A stretch of DNA of 64,000 nucleotides, taken from Paenibacillus sp. YPG26. Lineage in GTDB: Bacteria; Bacillota; Bacilli; Paenibacillales; Paenibacillaceae. The position numbers were made by a program, and so were the translations under genes. Numbering within the stretch: position 1 is the first letter of the stretch; every line of letters begins with the position of its first letter. Positions 53,952 through 61,308 of the stretch are shown here, piece by piece. The stretch covers positions 3,596,001 through 3,660,000 of the forward strand of contig NZ_CP084530.1 in the NCBI RefSeq assembly GCF_023704175.1. The letters are read 5' to 3'. The notes beneath the pieces were generated by a model. The model did not search any database and was not told the DNA's origin. It saw only the letters and a program-made list of their open reading frames with translations.

Positions 53952-54545
53952 TTATATCTTCTCTGTATCAATATATTCCTTGGCATACCGAAAGCATAAT
54001 CTTATTAACAAGAACCAGGCTATTAAGGACAGCAGCCCGAAGACAGGCAATACGACAATCGTCAACACATCCGGCACATATAGTGAGAATGGCAGCAAGA
54101 TCATGACAATTACATTTACCGTTAAATAGTAGACTCGCCGCATAGCTGCCACATGCCGCAGTTGACGCAGCTGATGTGCCCACGCTACAGCAATCAGCCC
54201 CTCAAATATCCAATATACCAGCAGCGTATACAGCATCAGCACGCCCACCGAGAGCAGATTTAGCTGCAGCGTCTTGTCTCCTAGATATAGAAAGTTAGCC
54301 CCCAGCCCTTGAATGATCTGGACCAGCGAGGCGGCAATCAAGATGACCGCTGTCCATTTGGCTTTTGTGAAAGAGGTATGCTTCCGGCCCAACTGATTCA
54401 GCGCAAAGGCCGCCATAATATATCCGATGAAGTCAGGCAGGATATCCAGCCCGCTGATATTAATATTAATCATAACGAGTACAAGTCCCCAGCCAAGCTG
54501 GCGGAAAGCTCCGGATAAAGGTGCTTTCAGTTCTCTTAGTTCCAT
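53952..54545 (-). CDS. Polytopic membrane protein of unknown function
   Basis: A 197-residue protein with about six hydrophobic segments, including WGLVLVMININISGLDILPDFIGYIMAAFAL. No known family was recognised. Its ATG overlaps the stop of the upstream gene by one base (TAATG), so the pair is co-translated. It is the third gene of a three-gene cluster. Confidence 0.7.
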   Translation of the reverse strand: MELRELKAPLSGAFRQLGWGLVLVMININISGLDILPDFIGYIMAAFALNQLGRKHTSFTKAKWTAVILIAASLVQIIQGLGANFLYLGDKTLQLNLLSVGVLMLYTLLVYWIFEGLIAVAWAHQLRQLRHVAAMRRVYYLTVNVIVMILLPFSLYVPDVLTIVVLPVFGLLSLIAWFLLIRLCFRYAKEYIDTEKI

Positions 54546-55375
54546 TACTTCAGCCCACCTTCTGACCGGACAAGCCGCTTCATCTGTTCTTCGCTCAAGT
54601 TCAAATTACCGTTGATTATAAAGGTCTGGGTCACCTTGCGGCCATCCTTCAGACGGAATTCAAGCCTGCACTGAGGCTCATAATTAGCATAAGCAACCGG
54701 GTCGTGCTCCGGTACTTCCCATCGGTAGGAGATCGACAAGCGGTCCCCCTTTTGCAAAGAAACAGGATATTCAAGGGATTCAATCGGCTGATCCTCCAGC
54801 TCAAGCTGCAGGTACGGCTTCAGCCGGTCACTAAAGGTGAAATCGATTCGTTCCAGTTCAGCGGACTGCAGCATCGTTCCATTAGTAAAACCCGATCCAC
54901 CCGATGAAGCGGAGGACGAATAGAATTCAACAACGTTCGCCTGGGAAGCGGGAAGAACCTGGAGCTCCCCAATCGGGACCTTGCGGGGCGGACCCTCGCT
55001 ATAGTAGACGGTGGCTTCCTTAATTGTAATGGGCTCCTTGATCACCGGCCCTTGCTCCTGGGATTTGAATCCCCCAAAGGCCTTTATCTCCTTGTGATAC
55101 GTCCCGCTGTTCCCTTCTGAGAAGATAAAGCTCAACTGCGGCAGCTCATCAATCTGTATCCCTGTCACCTTCTTGGTGCCATATTTGTTCTCCAGATAGA
55201 CCAGCTTGATACTTTCGCCCTCTGTGGCATTCAGTGTGGTGTAACTATTCAGGAACAGCGGCTCTGCCAGCTGCATGCTCCGGTAATACCATATGTTACC
55301 GCCCCAGCTCCCGAAGATAAGAAGGAGAATGACAGTCCAGGCTGCTATTTTCTTCGGCTTGGATAAGCTCCTCAC
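54545..55375 (-). CDS. Membrane-anchored extracytoplasmic protein of unknown function
   Basis: A 276-residue protein with an N-terminal anchor (IAAWTVILLLIFGSWGGNIWYY) and a mostly beta, exposed body (VYLENKYGTKKVTGIQIDEL, VEFYSSSASSGGSGF, DRLSISYRWEVPEHDPV). It has only one Cys. The GTG at 55375 follows AAAGGAG. No family was recognised. It sits between two other membrane protein genes, likely a complex. Confidence 0.65.
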   Translation of the reverse strand: MRSLSKPKKIAAWTVILLLIFGSWGGNIWYYRSMQLAEPLFLNSYTTLNATEGESIKLVYLENKYGTKKVTGIQIDELPQLSFIFSEGNSGTYHKEIKAFGGFKSQEQGPVIKEPITIKEATVYYSEGPPRKVPIGELQVLPASQANVVEFYSSSASSGGSGFTNGTMLQSAELERIDFTFSDRLKPYLQLELEDQPIESLEYPVSLQKGDRLSISYRWEVPEHDPVAYANYEPQCRLEFRLKDGRKVTQTFIINGNLNLSEEQMKRLVRSEGGLK

Positions 55376-55396
55376 TTTAGCACTCCTTTAAGTTCC

Positions 55397-55606
55397 TTAA
55401 TTGAAGTGTTGAACAGACATCTTGCCAATAAGCAACATGAGAATAATCGCGCATATGCGGATAAATCCCTTCCCCCGCCAGCCCAGCTTGCCTTTATTGT
55501 AGGGTTTAAGTCCAAAGTACAGCCATTCCCAGAACTTCTGGGGAAAGATAAGTGCAAAGAAACCTGCGAAGAACCCAAAAGCAATTATAATTAAGAAAAC
55601 ACCCAT
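55397..55606 (-). CDS. Small membrane protein, possibly DUF6199-like
   Basis: A 69-residue protein with two hydrophobic helices (GVFLIIIAFGFFAGFFALIFP and ICAIILMLLIGKM) separated by QKFWEWLYFGLKPYNKGKLG. The P..W.W and Gly-rich link resemble DUF6199 members, by eye. The ATG at 55606 follows TTGGAGG; the family's function is unknown. It is the first gene of the cluster. Confidence 0.6.
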   Translation of the reverse strand: MGVFLIIIAFGFFAGFFALIFPQKFWEWLYFGLKPYNKGKLGWRGKGFIRICAIILMLLIGKMSVQHFN

Positions 55607-55696
55607 GATAACCTCCAACATCTGTTTTACGCTGCCTTCTGTTTTATATTTTACCATTAATTAGGTGGGTGATATTAATCTTTTCAAATAAAAAAA

Positions 55697-55718
55697 CGGC
55701 CATATGATATCATGGCCG
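55697..55718 (-). terminator. Intrinsic terminator of the collagen-like gene
   Basis: CGGCCAT (55697-55703) and ATGGCCG (55712-55718) pair perfectly, followed by a run of T on the minus strand (55689-55696). Confidence 0.9.
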
Positions 55719-55730
55719 CTTCATTGGGCA

Positions 55731-56477
55731 TCAGGCTAATCTCTCAATAACCAGGGAAGCACTCACTGTAGGTGTACCGCCGCCGATCGCATTTTGGAGT
55801 GTCACAGTGCCTGTAGGATCGATACGATTCAGCGTCAAGGTTCCCCCAGCGGATAGAGCAGTAACTACCTGGCCTGTATAAGGGTTGTTACCCGCGTTGG
55901 TCCCATAGTTACTGCATGGAACCAGGGCGGCCGGAGCAGCGCCGGCAGGATCAAAGAACAATCCAAAGGCGCTGTTGCCCGGGGTCGGGAAGACCTCCCA
56001 GGTGATCTTGTAGACCCCGCTTGTGTTGATGACAATAGTCGAAGGGGGGGTAAAGGTAACCGCCGCCGCGTTGATCAGCGAGTTGTTGAACGTAACCGCT
56101 CCTCCTTGGCCGCCCGGTGCCGGGGCTGGAGCTATAGTCTGGGCTACGTCACTGCACAGAAAGGCGAAATCGGAGATGCCTCCCGCGGGTCCGGCTGGGC
56201 CTTGCGGACCTGTTGCCCCGACAGGGCCGGCGGGTCCTTGCAGACCGACGGGTCCCACCGCACCTGGAATCCCTTGCGGCCCAGGCAGGCCTGGGGCTCC
56301 TTGAGGTCCCGGAGGACCTGGAACAGGGGTTACTTTTACAACAGGCGGCGGGCAGCTCACTCTAACAATTTTCTTTTTAACAATAATGTTCTTGTGATGT
56401 GCTCTCTTACTTCTACAGACCCTGCATACCTTGTGTCTTCTTCCGTGGGACTTAACTAACGAATGCTCAGCGCTCAA
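55731..56477 (-). CDS. Collagen-like spore-surface-type protein (BclA-like)
   Basis: A 248-residue protein. The N-terminus is basic and Cys-containing ([15 protein letters not shown]). Residues 54-99 are about 16 Gly-X-Y triplets rich in Pro and Gln ([13 protein letters not shown], then [15 protein letters not shown]). The C-terminal 145 residues form a TNF/C1q-like beta trimer domain ([36 protein letters not shown], ending LVIERLA), as in BclA exosporium filaments. The start is TTG at 56477 with AGGAGG 8 bases before. Spore surface location is inferred. Confidence 0.88.
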   Translation of the reverse strand: MSAEHSLVKSHGRRHKVCRVCRSKRAHHKNIIVKKKIVRVSCPPPVVKVTPVPGPPGPQGAPGLPGPQGIPGAVGPVGLQGPAGPVGATGPQGPAGPAGGISDFAFLCSDVAQTIAPAPAPGGQGGAVTFNNSLINAAAVTFTPPSTIVINTSGVYKITWEVFPTPGNSAFGLFFDPAGAAPAALVPCSNYGTNAGNNPYTGQVVTALSAGGTLTLNRIDPTGTVTLQNAIGGGTPTVSASLVIERLA

Positions 56478-56679
56478 TTGGACACCTCCTAAGGATTAGA
56501 GTACATCCTACGTACATCCGCCTCGAAGAGCATGTGCCTCTACCCAGCAGCTCGCGGGCATTGGTCCATTTTCCCGATAAAGAGGCTTCAGCGGATTTAG
56601 GTTTGTCCTATTCACCCAAGCATTCTTCGGCACTCCGGGAAGGGGATTCCCTCCCTCAGGCCGTCTCTGTTCCAGTACT

Positions 56680-57156
56680 CTATGAGATGAACAGCAGCAT
56701 GGCATTCCCCTGCCGGACTGCTTCCATATAGTATTCTTTTAGATCCGTATAGTAGGAGAGCACATAATCCATCTCTTCGTCCCCGGACCAGTCATCAAAA
56801 GGATAGATCTCCAGCTCATTCATCACAGCCGCGTCAAAGCGCTGCTTCAGGTCCTCCTCGGTAATGTTCACCAAGGTCAGCGTAACCTCCTGTACTTCCT
56901 TATTGGTCAAATACCTTGTCTTCCCATACCCAAGGTCTTCACCAACTTCCTTCCCGCCCAAGATCACATTGAACAGCGGCGCCTCGCCCTCCCAGGCACT
57001 TCCGTTCAGAAGGAAGTGGATCGCATGCCAGGATTTATCCAGATCCAGCCCTTCATCCTCCTCATCGAACACGACCGCTTCCGGGTCAACCTCGCCTTTG
57101 ATAATCAGATCCAGAGTCTCCTCAGAGATTTGCTTCAGATTGCCAATCATACTCAT
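56680..57156 (-). CDS. YfbM-family (DUF1877) protein
   Basis: A 158-residue protein starting MSMIGNLKQISEETLDLI, with LDLDKSWHAIHFLLNGSAWE, YLTNKEVQEVTLTLVNI and DVLSYYTDLKEYYM-like end, the DUF1877/YfbM pattern. The ATG at 57156 follows AAAGGAG; an upstream GTG at 57168 has no room for a ribosome site. The function is unknown. Confidence 0.88.
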   Translation of the reverse strand: MSMIGNLKQISEETLDLIIKGEVDPEAVVFDEEDEGLDLDKSWHAIHFLLNGSAWEGEAPLFNVILGGKEVGEDLGYGKTRYLTNKEVQEVTLTLVNITEEDLKQRFDAAVMNELEIYPFDDWSGDEEMDYVLSYYTDLKEYYMEAVRQGNAMLLFIS

Positions 57157-57581
57157 GGTTAACTCCACTCCTTTTGTGTATATGTAGGCTTAGCCTCTTA
57201 TCAAAAAATCTGCTCAGGCCCGTCCCGCTCATCGCCCGGCTACCACTGCACCTCTGTTTACTTTTACCCGCAGGCTTGGATCTGCACCACATATTCTGGA
57301 AGCAAGTGGATTCTCCCTACAGACGGCTTCCCTTCTCCGCGAGGCTGGAACGAACATGCTGCCTGGATGGTCTGGCAGAGGACTCTTCGTATATAAAAAG
57401 AACACGGCCCGCTCAAGGAACGTGATGCTCCTGGCCGGACCGTGTGTGTGAAATTCTGGGTATCTCTATTCTAGCTGTTATTGCGCGCAATCACTGCGCT
57501 ATTCTTCACACTTGCAGAAAGTCTGGTCCGCTTCCATTGTTCTACTCTTCATCTCAACAAATGCTTGGGGCGCCAGATGTC
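57157..57581. other. Intergenic region with RidA terminator
   Basis: It holds the RidA gene terminator (57402-57445). Its remaining parts contain no ORF with a believable start or composition, and no repeat or RNA structure was recognised. Confidence 0.5.
57402..57445 (-). terminator. Intrinsic terminator of the RidA-family gene
   Basis: ACACGGCCCG (57402-57411) and CGGACCGTGT (57436-57445) pair over 10 bp with one wobble, plus inner AGGA/TCCT pairing. TTCTTTTT follows on the minus strand. Confidence 0.8.
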
Positions 57582-58040
57582 TTACTCCTCAACCTGAAAT
57601 ATCGAGTCCACAATGATGGGCAGATTCTCTCTTACTGATACGGCTCCGAACACTGACCTTGCATGAATCCCGCGCTCACCGAACACATCCATGAATAGAT
57701 GGGAACACCCATTCAACACCTTGTGATGTTCTTCGAACTCCGCCCCCGCATTCACGAAGCCTTGGACCTTCACAACCCGGATTACCTTATCGAGTGAGCC
57801 CAAAGCCGACTTCAGCACCGCAAGCACCTCAAGTCCTGCCAGCCTTGCGAATTCATAGCCTTCCTCTGTAGTGTAATCAACTCCAAGCTTTCCCTTCGGG
57901 TGGCCGGACGGCCCCTTGCCCGAGACGAACATAAGCCCGTTAACGATGACATAGTTGGCGTATCGCGCCGCAGGCTGGCTCGCTTCAGGGAGCGCGATGT
58001 TCAGCTCTCTAAGTCTACTCTCAGCGGAATGTTCAGACAT
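57582..58040 (-). CDS. RidA/YjgF-family protein
   Basis: A 152-residue trimeric-type protein: ARYANYVIVNGLMFVSGKGPSGHP, EGYEFARLAGLEVLAVLKSALGSLDKVIRV and ARSVFGAVSVRENLPIIVDSIFQ. Rid proteins hydrolyse reactive imines or act in related roles. It is longer than classical RidA (about 125) and lacks the classical active-site Arg surroundings, so it may belong to another Rid subgroup. Monocistronic. Confidence 0.85.
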   Translation of the reverse strand: MSEHSAESRLRELNIALPEASQPAARYANYVIVNGLMFVSGKGPSGHPKGKLGVDYTTEEGYEFARLAGLEVLAVLKSALGSLDKVIRVVKVQGFVNAGAEFEEHHKVLNGCSHLFMDVFGERGIHARSVFGAVSVRENLPIIVDSIFQVEE

Positions 58041-58164
58041 GGTTCTCTACCTCCTCATTTTAATTGAGAGATCTGTGGCGGTAACCTATGTTTATCAAGG
58101 TCTTACTATCTCAAGGATTCTCCTCCTCTATTCAGCATAGACTTAATTCACCGCAGCAGCATGT

Positions 58165-58554
58165 TTAGACGTCCACTTTATAATTCAGCTGCAGCTCATC
58201 CCCGGGCAGTCCCCGAATCCCCCAATTACACTTAGGCGTCTCAATTATCGTAATCTCAATATCATCAGGCTTAATATGCAGCTCACCCTCTACCCGTTCG
58301 AACAGCATCGCAATCAGCTTCTTCTTGGACTCTACCGTTCTCCCCTCAAAGATACTGATCTCGATAATCGTATATTTATCCGAACGGTCCTCTGGATATA
58401 GAAAGTCCTCCCGCTCCAGGTGAATGAATCTGTGAAATCTCTTGTCCGCCGGGTACAAGAATGCATCTACCACACAGCCATGAATAATAGAGGAGAGTTC
58501 CCTCTGAATGGGCTTCAGATGCTCCTTAATTCCGTATACCTTGATTTGAGCCAT
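58165..58554 (-). CDS. Tautomerase-superfamily protein without N-terminal proline
   Basis: A 129-residue protein starting MAQIKVYGIKEHLKP. The C-terminal half (RVEGELHIKPDDIEITIIET then PKCNWGIRGLPGDELQLNYKV) matches the tautomerase family. The catalytic Pro1 of 4-oxalocrotonate tautomerase-type enzymes is replaced by Ala after Met removal, so classical chemistry is unlikely unless another start is used. The ATG at 58554 follows AAGGGTG; an upstream ATG at 58572 adds six residues but no Pro. Confidence 0.8.
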   Translation of the reverse strand: MAQIKVYGIKEHLKPIQRELSSIIHGCVVDAFLYPADKRFHRFIHLEREDFLYPEDRSDKYTIIEISIFEGRTVESKKKLIAMLFERVEGELHIKPDDIEITIIETPKCNWGIRGLPGDELQLNYKVDV

Positions 58555-58590
58555 AATCCACACCCTTTTCATAAAAGTAAAGTATGTCTT

Positions 58591-59115
58591 CTAAAGACCC
58601 AGCCGGTCTCTTAAAGCGGTAATATGAGCGGTATGATGCTTGCCATGCCAGGCATAGACACCCAGAGAATAATCCAGGCGGCTGAGCTTCTTCGATTCAG
58701 GATGGTAGAATTCCCGCCTATAATCGGCTTCGCCCATAGCGTTCAGAAGGATCACCCATCTTCTGTGAAGCGGCTCTAGCAGGCTTAGTGAAAGTTCTAT
58801 GTCTCCTGTGAGAGAGTCTGTCAGAGCTGCCCACCTGTCCTCGTAATAAGGCTTGATTGCAGGATTCTCTTCGGTAAGAGCCAGCTTGAACCGGATATAA
58901 CTGTTCATATGGCTGTCCGCTACGTGATGGACCACCTGTCTAATCGTCCAGCCTCCATCCCGGTAAGGAAGATTAAGCTGATCCTGACTTAACCCTTGAA
59001 CTGCCTCCCTAAGCTTGACCGGAAGTTCATCAATGTCCTGAATCCATTCTGTCCTCTGAGCCTGTGAGATTTCTCCCTCGAATGCAAATGTGCCAATGGG
59101 GTATCTCAAATCCAT
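58591..59115 (-). CDS. DinB-superfamily (YfiT/bacillithiol transferase-like) protein
   Basis: A 174-residue four-helix protein with the YfiT pattern: DLRYPIGTFAFEGEISQAQRTEWI, YRDGGWTIRQVVHHVADSHMNSY and YAWHGKHHTAHITALRDRL. The three histidines of the metal site lie in HHVADSH and HGKHHTAH. Family members are metal-dependent thiol transferases using bacillithiol. The ATG at 59115 follows AAAGGG; a GTG at 59124 is possible. Confidence 0.9.
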   Translation of the reverse strand: MDLRYPIGTFAFEGEISQAQRTEWIQDIDELPVKLREAVQGLSQDQLNLPYRDGGWTIRQVVHHVADSHMNSYIRFKLALTEENPAIKPYYEDRWAALTDSLTGDIELSLSLLEPLHRRWVILLNAMGEADYRREFYHPESKKLSRLDYSLGVYAWHGKHHTAHITALRDRLGL

Positions 59116-59245
59116 CACTAACACCCTTTCCGAAATTATGTTGATAAGGTACTTCCCGCAGCTCGAACCTATATAACAGTGTACCAGAGTGCCTCATATC
59201 TGGAAATAATGGGAAGCCAGCCTGCCGTGCATAGATATTCAATCC

Positions 59246-59272
59246 GTTTAGGGATATCCAACTTTCGGGTAT
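59246..59272 (+). promoter_or_regulatory. Sigma-B-like promoter
   Basis: GTTTAG (59246-59251) and GGGTAT (59267-59272) are separated by 15 bases. The -10 is a perfect match and the -35 differs at one base from the Bacillus sigma-B consensus (GTTTAA, GGGTAT). The expected start site lies about 35 bases before the small ORF. Confidence 0.65.
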
Positions 59273-59313
59273 CTTAAGAATAGACTTAATTTTGGCATGG
59301 AAAGGGGACCTAT

Positions 59314-59469
59314 ATGAAGATTATCATTTCACAGCAGGAAGCTATGGAGAAGGGGATCTGGGAGGAAGTCGCCAGGATATTTGGAGTTGCCCAGGAGGAT
59401 GAAGTCTGGCCTAACGAGACTTATATCCTGACTGAGGAACAGGCACGGCAGCTGGGCCTCATCCAATAA
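59314..59469 (+). CDS. Small 51-residue protein of unknown function
   Basis: A short gene reading MKIIISQQEAMEKGIWEEVA, then RIFGVAQEDEVWPNETYIL and TEEQARQLGLIQ. AAAGGGG precedes the ATG by 6 bases, and a sigma-B-like promoter lies upstream, so it is probably a real general-stress gene. The protein is acidic and soluble. I do not know its family. Confidence 0.6.
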   Translation: MKIIISQQEAMEKGIWEEVARIFGVAQEDEVWPNETYILTEEQARQLGLIQ

Positions 59470-59838
59470 GCCCGCCTGAGGCAGGCTGGCAGGAACTATT
59501 TTGCAGCTCTCCACGAACGACTTGGGATCGTTAGGAGAGCCCTTTGTATTTCTTTTTAATAGCAAACGGTATGATAGAGGCCGTACTTCCGTTCGGTCAT
59601 TTAGCCCGAGTGAGGAGTTCCTCAGGATTGACAGGAAGATGAAATTGCTGTTAATCCCCATTGTATTAATCGGAGATTTATTCGCGGAAATACACTGCAA
59701 CTTCGCAAGCACCAGGCCGCCCCACTTAACATTTAATTCCATATCCGGGGGATAGTGCAGATACATTTGTCTTACTGCCTAACTAAACGTGCTACAATAG
59801 CTATACAGGCTGGACAGATCCACCGAAAGGAGTTCGTT
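59470..59838. other. Intergenic region upstream of rsbQ
   Basis: An extended -10 (TGCTACAAT, TACAAT at 59793-59798) gives rsbQ a probable sigma-A promoter. Part of the region (59501-59755) has coding-like composition but no good start; it may be a remnant. Nothing else was recognised. Confidence 0.5.
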
Positions 59839-60684
59839 ATGGCTGAAGATATACTTAGACGTAACAATGTAACAACACAAGGCAGCGGTACGACAAGTAT
59901 GATATTCGCACATGGGTTCGGTTGTGATCAGAATATGTGGCGGTTCGTCGCCCCCGCCTTTGAGGATGACTATCAGACAGTATTATTTGATTATGTCGGC
60001 TCCGGACAGTCGGATCTATCGGCTTATAACCCTATCCGCTACGGAGACCTGAACGGTTATGCCCAGGATGTTCTCGAGATCTGCGAATCACTCGGGCTCC
60101 AGGATACGATATTTGTTGGTCACTCTGTCGGGGCTATGATTGGGATATTGGCTTCAATCCAGAGACCCGAGTTCTTCAGTCAATTGATCCTAATTGGCCC
60201 CTCGCCTCGGTACATGAATGATCTCCCCGATTACATCGGGGGATTTGAGCGGAGCGATCTGGACGGCTTGTTCGATCTCATGGACAAGAACTATCTCAGC
60301 TGGGCTGGCTACCTCGCTCCTGCCATTATGGGGAATCTGGAACGCCCCGGTCTCGCTGCTGAATTGGAGACGAGCTTCTGCAAGGTGAACCCGGCTATAG
60401 CCAGGCAGTTCGCTGAGGTCACCTTCTATGGCGATAACCGGGAAGACCTTCCCAAGGTGACGACACCCGCTCTCATCCTTCAAAGTACGGATGATATTAT
60501 TGCGCCGCTTGAAGTGGGCGCATATGTGTATCACCATATTCCGGAGAGCACACTTCAGATTATGGAGGCAACCGGTCACTGTCCGCATATGAGCCATCCT
60601 GAAGAGACGATTCGGCTGATCCAGGAATATCTGGCCAGTCGTGGCAGCGTGCCTACCCGCCCTTTAGAACAAGGGAGGATCTAG
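59839..60684 (+). CDS. rsbQ: RsbQ, alpha/beta hydrolase of the sigma-B energy-stress pathway
   Basis: A 281-residue alpha/beta hydrolase with the full RsbQ pattern: FAHGFGCDQNMWRFVAPAFE, FDYVGSGQSDL, nucleophile GHSVGAM (Ser96), TDDIIAP (Asp219) and GHCPHMSHP (His247). These positions coincide with the triad of Bacillus RsbQ. In that organism RsbQ makes a small hydrophobic cofactor for the PAS domain of RsbP. The ATG at 59839 follows AAAGGAG; an earlier in-frame ATG lacks one. The next gene, 5 bp on, is the expected PAS partner. Confidence 0.96.
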   Translation: MAEDILRRNNVTTQGSGTTSMIFAHGFGCDQNMWRFVAPAFEDDYQTVLFDYVGSGQSDLSAYNPIRYGDLNGYAQDVLEICESLGLQDTIFVGHSVGAMIGILASIQRPEFFSQLILIGPSPRYMNDLPDYIGGFERSDLDGLFDLMDKNYLSWAGYLAPAIMGNLERPGLAAELETSFCKVNPAIARQFAEVTFYGDNREDLPKVTTPALILQSTDDIIAPLEVGAYVYHHIPESTLQIMEATGHCPHMSHPEETIRLIQEYLASRGSVPTRPLEQGRI

Positions 60685-60689
60685 CACTC

Positions 60690-61145
60690 ATGGACGAACG
60701 GTTAGACCTTGCCCCCTGCGGCTATCTGTCCTTGTCGGAGGATCATACGATCCTTACCGTTAACAAGACACTTCTTCAATTACTTGGATTCGACCTGCAA
60801 GGGCTTCGGGACTGTCATATTGAGTCCATTCTTACAAGGTCCAGCCGTGTTCTGTTCCAGCTCTATTTCATGCCTCTGATCAAGTTGAATGGCAAGATCG
60901 ACGAGATGTACCTGGTTCTGCAATCCGCCAGCGGAGCTGAAGTCCCCGTACTCCTGAGTGCTGTACGTCGGGAACAGGATGGAAGGCCGGTCCATGACTG
61001 TATTGTTATGATTATGCGGCGCAGAATGGAATATGAAGAGCAGATTTATGCGGCAGAGCAAGCTGCCAGGAAGGCTGGCGAGGAACTCGATCTCCTTCAG
61101 ACCCAACTGAACAAGAAGCGGAATGAGCTCAGCGGCCAATTGTAG
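60690..61145 (+). CDS. RsbP-like PAS sensor lacking the phosphatase domain
   Basis: A 151-residue protein. Residues 1-115 match the RsbP PAS domain (APCGYLSLSEDHTILTVNKT, QLYFMPLIKLNGKIDEMYL, GAEVPVLLSAV), and residues 116-151 form the beginning of the coiled coil (MEYEEQIYAAEQAARKAGEE). RsbP continues with a PP2C phosphatase of about 200 residues that is missing here; the gene ends with a normal stop followed by a strong terminator. It sits 5 bp after rsbQ. It may be a truncated RsbP or a sensor for a phosphatase encoded elsewhere. Confidence 0.85.
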   Translation: MDERLDLAPCGYLSLSEDHTILTVNKTLLQLLGFDLQGLRDCHIESILTRSSRVLFQLYFMPLIKLNGKIDEMYLVLQSASGAEVPVLLSAVRREQDGRPVHDCIVMIMRRRMEYEEQIYAAEQAARKAGEELDLLQTQLNKKRNELSGQL

Positions 61146-61212
61146 CGGCTGAGCCGTGCTGTGCTGTTAAAAATAAAGTATCGAATTGGATGCATTATTC
61201 CATGCTCCAGCA

Positions 61213-61255
61213 AATAGAGGCGGTGTCAGACCTGTGGTCTGATACCGCCTCTATT
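61213..61255. terminator. Strong intrinsic terminator
   Basis: A stem of 20 bp (61213-61232 with 61236-61255, one mismatch, loop TGT) follows the PAS gene and faces the cydDC operon, so it probably works both ways. Confidence 0.9.
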
Positions 61256-61308
61256 GCTAGAATTACAGATTAATAGAGCGTATATCCGTATCGCTATCCC
61301 GTATATTA

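Noticed and set aside
56508..56705. Minus-strand ORF of 65 codons between the collagen-like gene and YfbM
   Set aside because: Cys/Pro/Arg-rich product, no ribosome site, overlaps the YfbM 3' end.
57446..57581. Minus-strand 17-codon ORF ending TFCKCEE
   Set aside because: Too short to support without a ribosome site or known family; it lies just downstream of the RidA stop.
59329..59766. Minus-strand ORF of 145 codons near rsbQ
   Set aside because: It lies opposite the 51-residue ORF that has a good ribosome site and promoter, and its own start has none.
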